Below are positions 6,973-16,104 of a stretch of DNA of 48,907 nt, one piece after another. The notes below the pieces were generated by a model. The model was not told the DNA's origin. It saw only the letters and a list, made by a program, of their open reading frames with translations, and did not search any database. The DNA lies in the NCBI GenBank assembly GCA_016197305.1, contig JACPVZ010000045.1, forward strand, positions 1 through 48,907. The letters run 5' to 3'. Source of the DNA: Nitrosomonadales bacterium (lineage in GTDB: Bacteria > Pseudomonadota > Gammaproteobacteria > Burkholderiales > Gallionellaceae). Position numbers and translations under genes: made by a program. Position 1 is the stretch's first letter; every line of letters starts with the position of its first letter.

Positions 6973-8325
6973 ATGCTGGACAATCTAACGCAACGTCTAT
7001 CCGGCGTCATCAAGAACATCCGCGGTCAGGCGCGCCTGACCGAGAGCAACATTCAGGACGCTTTGCGTGAAGTGCGCATGGCGTTGCTCGAAGCCGACGT
7101 GGCGCTGCCAGTCGTCAAGGAATTCATTGCACAGGTAAAACAGGCCGCGCTGGGCCAGGAGGTCATCGGCAACCTGAACCCCGGCCAGGCCTTGATCGGC
7201 GTCGTACACCGCGAACTGACCAGGCTGATGGGCGAGCACAACGATGCGCTCAACCTCGCCACCACCCCGCCAGCGGTGATCCTGATGGCCGGCCTGCAGG
7301 GCGCCGGCAAGACCACCACCAGCGGCAAGCTCGCCAAACTGCTGCGCGACCAGAACAAGAAGAAAGTGCTGCTGGTCAGCTGCGACGTGTACCGTCCCGC
7401 CGCGATCGAGCAGCTGCGCACGCTGGCCCAGCAGCTGGAGATCGACTTCTTTGCCTCGGACATCAAGCAGAAGCCCCAGGACATCGCGCTGGCCGCGCTG
7501 GATCATGCGCGCCGCCACTATCACGACGTGCTGATCGTCGACACCGCGGGCCGGCTGGCGATCGACGAGGCGATGATGACCGAGATCAAGCAGCTGCATG
7601 CCGCGCTCAAGCCGATCGAGACGTTGTTCGTCGTCGATGCGATGACCGGCCAGGATGCGGTCAATACCGCCAGGGCGTTCGGCGAGGCATTGCCGCTGAC
7701 CGGCGTGATCCTGACCAAGCTGGACGGCGATGCGCGCGGCGGCGCGGCACTGTCGGTACGGCACATCACCGGCAAACCGATCAAATTCGTCGGCGTCAGC
7801 GAAAAGGCCAACGGACTGGAAGCCTTCCACCCGGAACGCATGGCGTCGCGCGTGCTCGGCATGGGCGACGTGCTGTCGCTGATCGAAGAGGCACAGCGCG
7901 AAGTCGACCACGTGGAGGCGGCCAAGCTCGCGAAGAAAGTGCAAAGCGGGCAAGGCTTCGACCTCAACGACTTCAAGATGCAGATGGTGCAGATGCGCAA
8001 GATGGGCGGCATGTCCGCGCTGATGGACAAGCTGCCCGCGCAGCTCAGCCAGGCAGCCGCCGGTGCAAAAGTGGACGATAAAGCCATCAACCGTCTGGAG
8101 GGCATCATCAACTCGATGACGCCGCTGGAACGCAGCAAACCCGAATTGATCAAGGCCTCGCGCAAACGCCGCATCGCGATGGGCGCAGGCGTACAGGTGA
8201 TGCACGTCAACCAGCTGCTCAACCAGTTCGAGCAGGCGCAGAAGATGATGAAGATGTTCAGCAAAGGCGGCGCGATGGCGAAGATGATGAAAGGCATGGC
8301 CGGCAAGCTGCCGGGAATGCGCTAA
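6973..8325 (+). CDS. ffh: Signal recognition particle protein Ffh
   Basis: Ffh binds 4.5S RNA and the signal sequences of nascent membrane proteins, and delivers ribosomes to FtsY in a GTP-dependent cycle. The 450 residues show the N domain (1-90) and the G domain with P-loop GLQGAGKTT (107-115). DTAGRLAID, TKLDGDARGG and the I-box region DVYRPAAIEQL follow. The methionine-rich M domain starts near residue 300 (DLNDFKMQMVQMRKMGGMSA). The RNA-binding motif SRKRRIAMGAGVQV and the tail MAKMMKGMAGKLPGMR are intact. A GGAA sequence sits about six bases before the ATG. Confidence 0.98.
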   Translation: MLDNLTQRLSGVIKNIRGQARLTESNIQDALREVRMALLEADVALPVVKEFIAQVKQAALGQEVIGNLNPGQALIGVVHRELTRLMGEHNDALNLATTPPAVILMAGLQGAGKTTTSGKLAKLLRDQNKKKVLLVSCDVYRPAAIEQLRTLAQQLEIDFFASDIKQKPQDIALAALDHARRHYHDVLIVDTAGRLAIDEAMMTEIKQLHAALKPIETLFVVDAMTGQDAVNTARAFGEALPLTGVILTKLDGDARGGAALSVRHITGKPIKFVGVSEKANGLEAFHPERMASRVLGMGDVLSLIEEAQREVDHVEAAKLAKKVQSGQGFDLNDFKMQMVQMRKMGGMSALMDKLPAQLSQAAAGAKVDDKAINRLEGIINSMTPLERSKPELIKASRKRRIAMGAGVQVMHVNQLLNQFEQAQKMMKMFSKGGAMAKMMKGMAGKLPGMR

Positions 8326-8373
8326 GCGCCCGCACCCTCCACGAATTTTTAACCTCGAAACCGACCTACTATC

Positions 8374-9099
8374 ATGACGACCCAAGCCATCATATTCGAC
8401 GTGGACGGCACGCTCGCCGACACCGAAGACGCACACCGCCAGTCTTTCAATAAGGCCTTCGCCGAACAGGGACTCGACTGGAACTGGGATGTGGCGCTGT
8501 ACGACAAGCTGCTCCGGGTGACCGGCGGCAAGGAGCGCATCAAATACTTCGTCAGCAGCTTCCTGCCCGATTTCGCCAAGCCGGCGGATTACGAAGGTTT
8601 CGTCAAGAACCTGCACGCGGTCAAGACCGTGCACTACACCCGCATGCTGGGCGAAGGCCGCATCCCGCTGCGTCCCGGCATCAAGCAACTGATACACGAC
8701 GCCCACGCGGCCGGCATCACACTGGCGATCGCCACCACGACCACGCCCGAGAACGTCGACGCGCTGCTCGAGGTCGGCCTCAGCAAGGACTGGGCCAAGC
8801 TGTTCGCCGCCAACGGCTGCGGCGACATCGTGCCGCACAAGAAACCCGCGCCGGACATCTATTTCTGGGTGCTGGAAAAACTGGGGCTGCCCGCCAGCGA
8901 CTGCATCGCACTGGAAGACTCGGAGAACGGCCTGCGCTCCAGCCTCGCGGCCGGCATCGAGACCTATGTGACCGTCAACCAGTACACGCGCAACCAGAAT
9001 TTCGCCGGTGCGGCCGCGGTGTTCGACGATCTCAGCGACCTGCGCGGCTTTTACAAGGCCAGCGGACTGTCTCTGGCGATGGCGCAGAACGGCTATTGA
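8374..9099 (+). CDS. cbbY: CbbY-type HAD phosphatase
   Basis: This is a HAD-superfamily subfamily IA phosphatase of 241 residues. Motif I is DVDGTLADTEDAH (nucleophile Asp9, acid/base Asp11). Motif II is IATTTT, the motif III lysine is in PHKKPAPDIYFWVLEKLG, and motif IV is ALEDSENGLRSS. The sequence fits CbbY proteins, which remove misfire products such as xylulose-1,5-bisphosphate that inhibit RuBisCO in autotrophs. Its neighbours rpe and gph are also Calvin-cycle or photorespiration genes, which supports that role. No RuBisCO gene is in this window, so the substrate is inferred. Confidence 0.88.
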   Translation: MTTQAIIFDVDGTLADTEDAHRQSFNKAFAEQGLDWNWDVALYDKLLRVTGGKERIKYFVSSFLPDFAKPADYEGFVKNLHAVKTVHYTRMLGEGRIPLRPGIKQLIHDAHAAGITLAIATTTTPENVDALLEVGLSKDWAKLFAANGCGDIVPHKKPAPDIYFWVLEKLGLPASDCIALEDSENGLRSSLAAGIETYVTVNQYTRNQNFAGAAAVFDDLSDLRGFYKASGLSLAMAQNGY

Positions 9100-9212
9100 C
9101 CGGCGCCGCAGGAGCGGCCGCGACATTCAAATCGTTGCCGCGCAGGGAATAAGGTTTCGGTTAGAATAGCCGCTTAAAATTTTCGTTTTCAAATCAAACT
9201 TAAGGAATCATC

Positions 9213-9893
9213 ATGTACCAGATCGCTCCCAGCATCCTCTCCGCCAACTTCGCCAAGCTGGGCGAAGAAGTCGACAACGTTCTCGCCTCCGGCGCGGACA
9301 TCGTGCACTTCGACGTGATGGACAACCATTACGTGCCCAACCTGACCATAGGCCCGCTGGTCTGCGAAGCGCTGCGCAAGCATGGCGTGACCGCACCGAT
9401 CGACGTGCACCTGATGGTCAAGCCGGTTGACCGCATCATCCCCGACTTCGCCAAGGCCGGCGCGACCTATATCACCTTCCACCCGGAAGCCTCCGAGCAC
9501 ATCGACCGCACCATCGGCCTGATCAAGGAAAGCGGCTGCAAGGCCGGCCTGGTGTTCAACCCGGCCACGCCGCTGGACGTGCTGGAATATACCCTGCCCA
9601 AGCTGGACATGGTGTTGCTGATGTCGGTCAACCCCGGCTTCGGCGGCCAGAAGTTTATCCCTTACGTGCTGGACAAGGCGCGTGCGGTGCGCAAGATGAT
9701 CGATGCGGGCAAATACAACTGCCGCCTGGAGATCGACGGCGGCGTCGGCCCCGCGAACATCCGTGAAGTCGCCGCAGCGGGTGTCGATACTTTCGTGGCA
9801 GGCTCGGCCGTGTTCGGCAAGCGCAACGAAAACGACAAGAATCGCTACGACACCATCATCGGCGAGATGCGCGCCGAACTGGCCAAGGTCTGA
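9213..9893 (+). CDS. rpe: Ribulose-phosphate 3-epimerase
   Basis: Rpe interconverts ribulose-5-phosphate and xylulose-5-phosphate in the pentose phosphate and Calvin cycles. The 226-residue TIM barrel begins [20 protein letters not shown]. It contains [17 protein letters not shown] (catalytic Asp and metal His), [35 protein letters not shown] and the second catalytic Asp in [12 protein letters not shown]. The ATG follows AAGGAATCATC, a good ribosome binding site. It lies between two HAD phosphatase genes, with the small lipoprotein gene five bases downstream. Confidence 0.97.
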   Translation: MYQIAPSILSANFAKLGEEVDNVLASGADIVHFDVMDNHYVPNLTIGPLVCEALRKHGVTAPIDVHLMVKPVDRIIPDFAKAGATYITFHPEASEHIDRTIGLIKESGCKAGLVFNPATPLDVLEYTLPKLDMVLLMSVNPGFGGQKFIPYVLDKARAVRKMIDAGKYNCRLEIDGGVGPANIREVAAAGVDTFVAGSAVFGKRNENDKNRYDTIIGEMRAELAKV

Positions 9894-9898
9894 TCACC

Positions 9899-10321
9899 AT
9901 GCGCGCCCGTTATCCTGTGTTGCTGTTGGCCGCGTTTACGCTGGTTGGTTGCGACCGGATCACCGGCGCGGACAAGAAGAAGATCCTCGATGCCGAGGCG
10001 ATCGGTTATGCCTGCCGCGTTTCGCTGAAAGCGCCGGAAGACTGCATGAAGGAAAACGACACGCACAGCCCGACGCATCTGCTGAACGGATGGAAAGAGG
10101 CGGACAAGGACATCAGCAACCAGGTGCTCGACCCGACGATGGGCAAGAAGGCCGCCCCGACAGCCGCCGGCCCTGCTCCGGCTGCGCCGGTCGCGGCAAC
10201 GCCGCCTGCCGCGGTGCCTCCCGGCAAGGCTGCCGCGGACAAGAACGCCAAGCCCAAGAACGAAAAAGCCGTCACCGCCAAGCCCACCAAGGGCGAAGCC
10301 GAAAAGAAGGCGAGTCATTAA
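9899..10321 (+). CDS. Small lipoprotein with Ala/Pro/Lys-rich tail
   Basis: The 140-residue protein begins with a lipoprotein signal peptide ending LVGC, with Cys18 as the lipidated residue. Asp follows at +2, which in the E. coli Lol system favours retention in the inner membrane. A short conserved-looking region has three cysteines including the lipobox (CRVSLKAPEDCMKEND). The second half is low-complexity Ala-Pro-Lys sequence, suggesting a flexible stalk. I do not recognise the family. It sits five bases after rpe and eleven before gph, so it is probably in the same transcript. Confidence 0.8.
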   Translation: MRARYPVLLLAAFTLVGCDRITGADKKKILDAEAIGYACRVSLKAPEDCMKENDTHSPTHLLNGWKEADKDISNQVLDPTMGKKAAPTAAGPAPAAPVAATPPAAVPPGKAAADKNAKPKNEKAVTAKPTKGEAEKKASH

Positions 10322-10331
10322 GGTAAACAAC

Positions 10332-11036
10332 ATGCAACCAGCAACCAGCGTCAAGAGATACACCACTCCCGTTCCAGTGCAGGCGATCGTCATCGACCTC
10401 GATGGCACGATGCTGCATACCGCACCGGAACTTTCCGAAGCCGCCAACCGCATGTTGCGCGACATGGACTATGCGCCGGTCTCGCAGGAGCTGCTGGCCA
10501 GCTACATCGGCAACGGCATCAGCTGGCTGGTCAAACGCGCACTGACCGGCGACATGCACGCGACCCCGGATGCGGCGCTGTACGACCACGCGTTGCCGAT
10601 CTTCGAGAAGCATTACACCGACCTGCTGCTCGACAGCAAGCCTTTCGACGGCGTGATCGCAGGCCTGAACGCGATGAAGTCGGCAGGCTACCCGCTGGGT
10701 TGCATCACCAACAAGGTCGAGCGCTACACCTTACCGTTGCTGAAGGGTGTCGGTCTGGCCAAATACTTCGACATCGTGCTGGCCGGCGACACGCTGCCGG
10801 AAAAGAAACCGCACCCGATGCCCTTGCTGCATGCGGCGAAATTCTTCGGCACGCCGATCGAGCAACTGCTGCTGATCGGCGACTCGCTGAGCGACACCAC
10901 CGCTGCGCGCGCCGCCGGTTGCCCGGTGTTCTGCGTGCCCTACGGCTACAACCACGGTGAACCGGTGGAGACGCTGGATCAGGACGCCGTGATCGCGAAC
11001 CTGCCCGCCGCACTGCCATTGATGAAGCGCGCCTGA
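10332..11036 (+). CDS. gph: Phosphoglycolate phosphatase
   Basis: Gph dephosphorylates 2-phosphoglycolate, made by RuBisCO oxygenation or DNA repair. The 234-residue HAD enzyme has motif I DLDGTMLHTAPELSEAANRM, the cap sequence SYIGNGISWLVKRAL, motif II CITNKVERY, Lys in LPEKKPHPMPLLHAAK, and motif IV LIGDSLSDTTAARAAGC. Phosphoglycolate phosphatases of this type are commonly found just upstream of trpE in betaproteobacteria, and that holds here. The N-terminal 16 residues before the core strand VQAIVIDLDG are longer than usual, so the true start could be a little downstream. Confidence 0.93.
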   Translation: MQPATSVKRYTTPVPVQAIVIDLDGTMLHTAPELSEAANRMLRDMDYAPVSQELLASYIGNGISWLVKRALTGDMHATPDAALYDHALPIFEKHYTDLLLDSKPFDGVIAGLNAMKSAGYPLGCITNKVERYTLPLLKGVGLAKYFDIVLAGDTLPEKKPHPMPLLHAAKFFGTPIEQLLLIGDSLSDTTAARAAGCPVFCVPYGYNHGEPVETLDQDAVIANLPAALPLMKRA

Positions 11037-11038
11037 CG

Positions 11039-11098
11039 ATGAAACCGGACGATCTCCCGTACCTGAAAGAAACCGCCGGCTGGCGATGGTGCTTGTAG
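11039..11098 (+). CDS. Candidate trp leader peptide (19 aa, two Trp codons)
   Basis: An ATG two bases after the gph stop opens a 19-codon ORF too short for the track. It ends GWRWCL-stop, so two Trp codons lie within five codons of the stop. The stop codon TAG lies inside the first arm of an inverted repeat that can fold in two ways (11,095-11,154), and trpE starts 83 bases later. This is the layout expected of a transcription-attenuation leader. No classic T-run terminator is present, so the mechanism is uncertain. It could also be a chance ORF; there is no clear ribosome binding site apart from coupling to gph. Confidence 0.4.
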   Translation: MKPDDLPYLKETAGWRWCL

Positions 11099-11154
11099 GG
11101 GCGTAAGGCATTACGCCCTCACCTTCACCAAGGGCGTATGCCATACGCCCCTAC
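11095..11154 (+). promoter_or_regulatory. Inverted repeat with alternative hairpins upstream of trpE
   Basis: Two arms, GTAGGGGCGTAAGGCATTAC.. and its near complement ending ATACGCCCCTAC, can pair as one long hairpin. Each arm is also a local hairpin: GGGCGTAA-ggca-TTACGCCC (11,099-11,118) and GGGCGTAT-gcc-ATACGCCC (11,132-11,150). The structures are mutually exclusive, as in attenuators. The sequence also resembles a known class of GTAGGGGCG dispersed repeats, so it may simply be such a repeat. Confidence 0.55.
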
Positions 11155-11181
11155 GACACAACGAACACCTGAGGTTTTTTC

Positions 11182-12669
11182 ATGTTGCAATCGATCACCG
11201 AATCCGAATTCAACGCGCTTGCCCGGCAAGGCTACAACCGCATCCCGCTGGTGTGTGAAACCTTTGCCGACCTGGACACACCGCTGTCCCTCTATCTCAA
11301 ACTCGCCAACAAACCGTTCTCCTACCTGCTCGAATCGGTGCAGGGCGGCGAACGCTTCGGGCGTTATTCATTCATCGGCCTGCCCGCCGACACCCGCATC
11401 ACGGTGCGCGGCAGGAAAGTGACGCTGACGCACCTGGATCAATCGACCACCCACGAAGTGGAAAACCCGCTGGACTACATCCACGAATACCAGTCGCGCT
11501 TCAAGGTCGCGCCGTTGCCCAACCTGCCGCGCTTCACCGGCGGGCTGGCCGGATATTTCGGCTACGAGACGATACGTTACATCGAGCCGCGGCTGGCCAA
11601 AGTGCAGAAACCGGACGCGATCGGCACGCCCGACATCCTGCTGATGCTGACCGAACAATTGGCGGTGGTGGACAACCTCAGCGGCAAGCTCACCTTCATC
11701 GTGTACGCCGACCCGGCACAGGCCGATGCCTATCCGCTGGCGCGCGAACGCCTGCGCGAGCTGATCGGCATGCTGCACCTGCCTGTCGAGATTCCGCACG
11801 CGCCGGCGATGCATGGCGGCGAAGCCAAATCCGAATTCGGCGAGACCGCGTTCAAGGCGGCCGTGGAAAAAGCCAAGCAATACATCGTCGACGGCGATAT
11901 CATGCAGGTGGTGCTGTCGCAGCGCATGGCGCAACCCTTCCCCGCGCAGCCCTTGTCGCTGTATCGCGCGCTGCGCAGCGTCAATCCTTCGCCCTACATG
12001 TTCTATTACGACATGGGTGACCATCACGTGGTCGGCGCATCGCCCGAGATACTGGTGCGGCTGGAAGGCGAGGCTGTCACCGTGCGTCCGATCGCCGGAA
12101 CCCGCCCGCGCGGCAAGACCCCGCAACGGGATAGCGAGCTCGCAGAGGAACTGCTGGCCGACCCGAAAGAACTGGCCGAACACCTGATGCTGATCGACCT
12201 GGGCCGCAACGACATCGGCCGCGTCGCGCAGAACGGCACCGTGAAGCTCACCGAAAAGATGATCATCGAGCGTTACTCGCATGTGATGCACATCGTGTCC
12301 AATGTCGAGGCCAGGCTCAAGCCGGGCTTCAACGCGATGGATGTGCTCAAGGCCACCTTCCCCGCCGGCACCGTCAGCGGCGCAGCCAAGGTGCGCGCAA
12401 TGGAAATCATCGACGAGCTGGAGCCCAGCAAGCGCGGCATCTACGCCGGTGCGGTAGGTTATCTCGGCTTCAATGGCGACATGGATATGGCGATCGCGTT
12501 GCGCACCGCCGTGGTAAAAAACGAGATGCTGTACGTGCAGGCGGGTGCAGGCATCGTCGCCGACTCGGTGCCCGACAGCGAGTGGATGGAGACGCAGAAC
12601 AAGGCCAGGGCGGTGCTGCGCGCGGCGGAAATGGTGCTCGACGGGCTGGATGCGGAAGTGCATCGCTAG
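11182..12669 (+). CDS. trpE: Anthranilate synthase component I
   Basis: TrpE converts chorismate to anthranilate with ammonia supplied by TrpG. The 495 residues show the tryptophan-binding N-terminal region (residues about 30-60, [20 protein letters not shown] then RYSFIG). The C-terminal chorismate-binding domain has [74 protein letters not shown] and [15 protein letters not shown]. All catalytic segments look intact. It starts with GAGG upstream, then a T tract directly before the ATG. The next gene begins three bases after its stop. Confidence 0.97.
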   Translation: MLQSITESEFNALARQGYNRIPLVCETFADLDTPLSLYLKLANKPFSYLLESVQGGERFGRYSFIGLPADTRITVRGRKVTLTHLDQSTTHEVENPLDYIHEYQSRFKVAPLPNLPRFTGGLAGYFGYETIRYIEPRLAKVQKPDAIGTPDILLMLTEQLAVVDNLSGKLTFIVYADPAQADAYPLARERLRELIGMLHLPVEIPHAPAMHGGEAKSEFGETAFKAAVEKAKQYIVDGDIMQVVLSQRMAQPFPAQPLSLYRALRSVNPSPYMFYYDMGDHHVVGASPEILVRLEGEAVTVRPIAGTRPRGKTPQRDSELAEELLADPKELAEHLMLIDLGRNDIGRVAQNGTVKLTEKMIIERYSHVMHIVSNVEARLKPGFNAMDVLKATFPAGTVSGAAKVRAMEIIDELEPSKRGIYAGAVGYLGFNGDMDMAIALRTAVVKNEMLYVQAGAGIVADSVPDSEWMETQNKARAVLRAAEMVLDGLDAEVHR

Positions 12670-12671
12670 TC

Positions 12672-14288
12672 ATGCTGCGCCTGACCGAAATCAAGCTGCC
12701 GCTCGGTCACCCCGACGGCGACATCAAGGCCGCCATCCTCAAGCGCTTGGCTATCACCAACGACGAGCTGATCAGCCACGTGGTGTTCAAGCGCGGCGTG
12801 GATGCGCGCAAGTCGCACGCGATCCTGTACACCTACACGCTGGACGTGACGCTGCGCGACGAAGCGGCGATCTTGCAGCGCTTCGCCGACGATCCTCATG
12901 TGCGAGTTACGCCTGACACGAGCTACCACTTCGTCGCACAGGCACCGAAGAATCTGGCTGCGAGGCCTGTTGTTGTCGGCATGGGACCTGCGGGTTTGTT
13001 CGCCGGACTGCTGCTGGCGCAGATGGGCTTTCGCCCGCTGATCCTGGAGCGCGGCAAGGCGGTGCGAGAGCGTACCAAGGACACCTGGGGGCTGTGGCGG
13101 CAGGGCGTGCTGAACCCGGAATCCAACGTGCAATTCGGCGAAGGCGGCGCGGGCACCTTCTCCGACGGCAAGCTGTACAGCCAGATCAAAGACCCGCGCT
13201 ATCTGGGGCGCAAGGTGCTGGAGGAATTCGTCAAGGCCGGCGCGCCGGAAGAAATCCTGTACGAGAGCCATCCGCATATAGGCACGTTCAAGCTGGTGGG
13301 CATGGTGGAGAAGATGCGCGCGACGATACAGTCGCTGGGCGGCGAGATCCGCTTCGGGAGCCGCGTCGACGATATCGAGATCGTTGACGGTGCCGTGCAG
13401 GGCGTGGTGCTCGCCAGCGGCGAACGCATTGCCACCAATCATCTGATCTTGGCGGTCGGCCACAGCGCGCGCGACACCTTCGAGATGATCCACAGGCGCG
13501 GCATCTATATCGAGGCCAAACCGTTCTCGATCGGCTTCCGCATCGAGCATCCGCAGTCGCTGATCGACCGCGCGCGCTACGGCAAGAATGCGGGCGACCC
13601 CCAGCTGGGCGCAGCCGATTACAAACTGGTGTATCACGCCAGCAACGGGCGCTCGGTGTACAGCTTCTGCATGTGTCCCGGCGGAACCGTCGTCGCGGCG
13701 GCGAGCGAGCCGGGCCGCGTTGTCACCAACGGCATGAGCCAGTATTCGCGCAACGAACGCAACGCCAACGCGGGCATCGTGGTGGGTATCACGCCAGAGC
13801 AGGACTATCCCGGCGATGCCTTAGCCGGGGTCGAATTCCAGCGCCGCTGGGAATCGCGCGCCTATGAACTGGGCGGCGCCACCTATCAGGCACCGGGGCA
13901 ACTGGTCGGCGATTTCCTGGCGGGCAAAGCTTCGACGCAGTTCGGCGAGGTACTGCCGTCCTATACGCCCGGCGTGCATCTGACCGACCTGTCCGGCGCG
14001 TTGCCGGACTATGCAATCGAAGCAATCCGCGAGGCGCTGCCCGCGTTTGGGAAACAGATCAAAGGATTCGACCTGCCCGACGCGGTGCTGACCGGGGTCG
14101 AGACGCGCACCTCGTCGCCGATCCGCATCAAGCGCAACAAGGACGATTACCAGAGCATCAACACCCGCGGCCTGTACCCGACCGGCGAAGGCGCAGGCTA
14201 TGCCGGCGGGATACTCTCGGCGGCTGTGGACGGCATCGAGGTCGCCGAAGCCGTCGCGCTGAGCATGAGCAAGCAACTGAGCGCATGA
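12672..14288 (+). CDS. COG2509-type FAD-dependent dehydrogenase
   Basis: The protein has 538 residues from the ATG two bases after the trpE stop; the track start inside trpE is not plausible. An N-terminal ~90-residue domain (MLRLTEIKLPLGHPDGDIKA) precedes the FAD-binding Rossmann motif VVVGMGPAGLFAGLLLAQMG near residue 100, then LERGKAVRERTKDT and GEGGAGTFSDGKLYSQIKDP. The C-terminal FAD motif is RGLYPTGEGAGYAGGILSAA. This matches the uncharacterised 'FAD-dependent dehydrogenase' family COG2509, whose substrate is not known to me. It overlaps the next gene by four bases (ATGA), implying translational coupling. Confidence 0.88.
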   Translation: MLRLTEIKLPLGHPDGDIKAAILKRLAITNDELISHVVFKRGVDARKSHAILYTYTLDVTLRDEAAILQRFADDPHVRVTPDTSYHFVAQAPKNLAARPVVVGMGPAGLFAGLLLAQMGFRPLILERGKAVRERTKDTWGLWRQGVLNPESNVQFGEGGAGTFSDGKLYSQIKDPRYLGRKVLEEFVKAGAPEEILYESHPHIGTFKLVGMVEKMRATIQSLGGEIRFGSRVDDIEIVDGAVQGVVLASGERIATNHLILAVGHSARDTFEMIHRRGIYIEAKPFSIGFRIEHPQSLIDRARYGKNAGDPQLGAADYKLVYHASNGRSVYSFCMCPGGTVVAAASEPGRVVTNGMSQYSRNERNANAGIVVGITPEQDYPGDALAGVEFQRRWESRAYELGGATYQAPGQLVGDFLAGKASTQFGEVLPSYTPGVHLTDLSGALPDYAIEAIREALPAFGKQIKGFDLPDAVLTGVETRTSSPIRIKRNKDDYQSINTRGLYPTGEGAGYAGGILSAAVDGIEVAEAVALSMSKQLSA

Positions 14289-15307
14289 ACTTGTCTGGTC
14301 TCCGCCCTGGCCTTGCTTCCGGCCTCAGCATCGAGGATGTCGCGGACACACCGGATGATTTCCTGAGCCAGGAACCGGATGGTGGCGCGTTCCACCGCGC
14401 CTTCCAGGCCGCGCACATCCCCGACTTCACCTGCCGCTACCTGATCGTGTCGCGTGGCGGCAAGCGCGTCGCGGTCGCGCCGTATTTCCTGCACGATTTC
14501 AGTATCGCGACGATGCTGCCGGACGGCTGGCTGAAGAACGCGCTGTCCTGGGTGAAGTTCCGCATCGCCTGCGTCGGCCACCCCTCCACCGACTTCGGTT
14601 TCATCGACGGCGAGACTTCACCCGAAGTCCTCGCGCTGATCAACGACAGGCTGCGCGACATGGCCCCGCTGGCGGCTTACAAAGGTTTTGCCGACGACCT
14701 GCCGCTGCCCGGCTTCGTGCGCGTGCGCGGCCTGCCGGTCTGCATGCTGCACATCCAGGGCGATTACTATGCCGGGCTGGACCGGCGGCGGCGCAAGGAC
14801 TTCCGCAAGAAGCGGCAGGCCGCCAGCACACTGCGCGTCGAGGAATACACCACGCTGCCGGAACCTCTGCTGCCGCAGGTCTACCAGTTGTACCTGAACA
14901 CGATGAAACAGGCCCCGGTGCACTTCGAGACGCTGACACCGGAATATTTCAAGGAGATGGCCGGATTGGGCCAGTTCCACCTGTACTTCGAGGGCGAACG
15001 GCCGATCGGCTTCCTGCAGATGCTCACGCTGGGAAACAAGGCCAACCTCAAGTACATGGGCATGGACTATCAGCGCAACCGCCCGTATTACCTGTATTTC
15101 GTGATGTGCCTGAACGCGCTGGATGCCAGCCTGCGCGCAGGCTGCAACGAGCTGGAACTGGGCGCCTCGTCCTACCAGGTCAACCGCCTGATGGGCTGCG
15201 AACTGGTCGAGACCAGCGTCTATTACCGCCACCGCAATGCGCTGGCCAACTGGCTGCTGGGCAAGCTGAAGTTTTTGCTCGAACCGACGGTGGATGAGTT
15301 GAAGTAA
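14285..15307 (+). CDS. FemAB/GNAT-fold acyltransferase-like protein
   Basis: The 340-residue protein resembles the peptidoglycan-biosynthesis/FemAB-like acyltransferases of the GNAT fold. The central segment GDYYAGLDRRRRKDFRKKRQ resembles the family's conserved basic motif. FEGERPIGFLQMLTLGNKAN and YMGMDYQRNRPYYLYFVMCL form the second GNAT core, and LELGASSYQVNRLMGCE follows near the end. No signal peptide is seen. The start overlaps the COG2509 gene by four bases. The pair is inserted between trpE and trpG, but nothing shows a role in tryptophan synthesis. The acyl donor and acceptor are unknown. Confidence 0.75.
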   Translation: MNLSGLRPGLASGLSIEDVADTPDDFLSQEPDGGAFHRAFQAAHIPDFTCRYLIVSRGGKRVAVAPYFLHDFSIATMLPDGWLKNALSWVKFRIACVGHPSTDFGFIDGETSPEVLALINDRLRDMAPLAAYKGFADDLPLPGFVRVRGLPVCMLHIQGDYYAGLDRRRRKDFRKKRQAASTLRVEEYTTLPEPLLPQVYQLYLNTMKQAPVHFETLTPEYFKEMAGLGQFHLYFEGERPIGFLQMLTLGNKANLKYMGMDYQRNRPYYLYFVMCLNALDASLRAGCNELELGASSYQVNRLMGCELVETSVYYRHRNALANWLLGKLKFLLEPTVDELK

Positions 15308-15408
15308 ACTCAGCGCCCTTGGATAATGCCGCAGTACCGACAATTTAGTCGTGAATAAACATTCGAACCAACCTGACCAAGAATCAACTTAAACTGGACC
15401 CGCACATC

Positions 15409-15978
15409 ATGCTGCTGATGATCGACAACTATGATTCCTTCACCTACAACCTGGTGCAGTATTTCGCCGAGCTGGGTGCGGACGTGGTCGTGCATCGCAA
15501 CGACGAGATCAGCGTCGAGCAGATCGCCGCGCTCAACCCGCAACACATCGTGGTATCGCCCGGCCCCTGTACGCCCAATGAGGCGGGCGTGTCGGTCGCG
15601 GCAATACAGCATTTCGCCGGCAAGATCCCCGTGCTCGGCGTATGTCTGGGCCACCAGAGCATAGGACAGGCCTTCGGCGGCAAGATTATCCACGCCAAGC
15701 AACTGATGCACGGCAAGACCTCGCTGATTCATCACAACAACAACAGCGTGTTCACCGGTCTGCCCAATCCTTTCACCGCAACGCGCTATCACTCGCTGGT
15801 AATCGAACGCGAGTCGCTGCCGGACTGTCTGGAGATCACCGCATGGACCGATGACGGCGAGATCATGGGCGTGCGCCACAAAACGCTGGCGGTGCATGGC
15901 GTGCAATTTCACCCGGAATCCATCCTGACCGAGCATGGCCACGACATGCTGCGCAACTTTTTGAACGGAGCAAAGTAG
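15409..15978 (+). CDS. trpG: Anthranilate synthase component II (glutamine amidotransferase)
   Basis: TrpG hydrolyses glutamine and channels ammonia to TrpE; in many bacteria the same subunit also serves PabB in folate synthesis. The 189 residues begin [20 protein letters not shown]. They contain the oxyanion loop [12 protein letters not shown], the nucleophile Cys in [15 protein letters not shown], and the catalytic His-Glu in [13 protein letters not shown]. It is separated from trpE by two unrelated genes. A REP-like pair lies in the gap before trpD. Confidence 0.95.
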   Translation: MLLMIDNYDSFTYNLVQYFAELGADVVVHRNDEISVEQIAALNPQHIVVSPGPCTPNEAGVSVAAIQHFAGKIPVLGVCLGHQSIGQAFGGKIIHAKQLMHGKTSLIHHNNNSVFTGLPNPFTATRYHSLVIERESLPDCLEITAWTDDGEIMGVRHKTLAVHGVQFHPESILTEHGHDMLRNFLNGAK

Positions 15979-15982
15979 ATTG

Positions 15983-16086
15983 TCATTCCCGTGAAAACGG
16001 GAATCCAATCAATCACAGAATCCCCCTGCGCAGCCGGGACAAAGCATTTATAAACCCGCTGGATTCCCGCCTGCGCGGGAATGACG
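15983..16086. repeat. Paired REP-like palindromes between trpG and trpD
   Basis: Two units face each other: GTCATTCCCGTGAAAACGGG-AATCC and CTGGATTCCCGCCTGCGCGG-GAATGAC, about 60 bases apart. Each is itself a short hairpin, and the pair could form a larger cruciform. The right unit extends almost to the trpD ribosome binding site and supplies the false ATG start at 16,081 in the track. Related pairs occur at 43.2 and 45.0 kb. Confidence 0.75.
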
Positions 16087-16104
16087 AACTCTAAGGAGCA
16101 ACTT

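Noticed and set aside
6997-9126. 709-aa minus-strand ORF opposite ffh and cbbY
   Set aside because: It is a long antisense frame of GC-rich codons. Its composition (runs of His, Gln, Arg, Ala) has no domain, and the plus strand carries two unmistakable genes.
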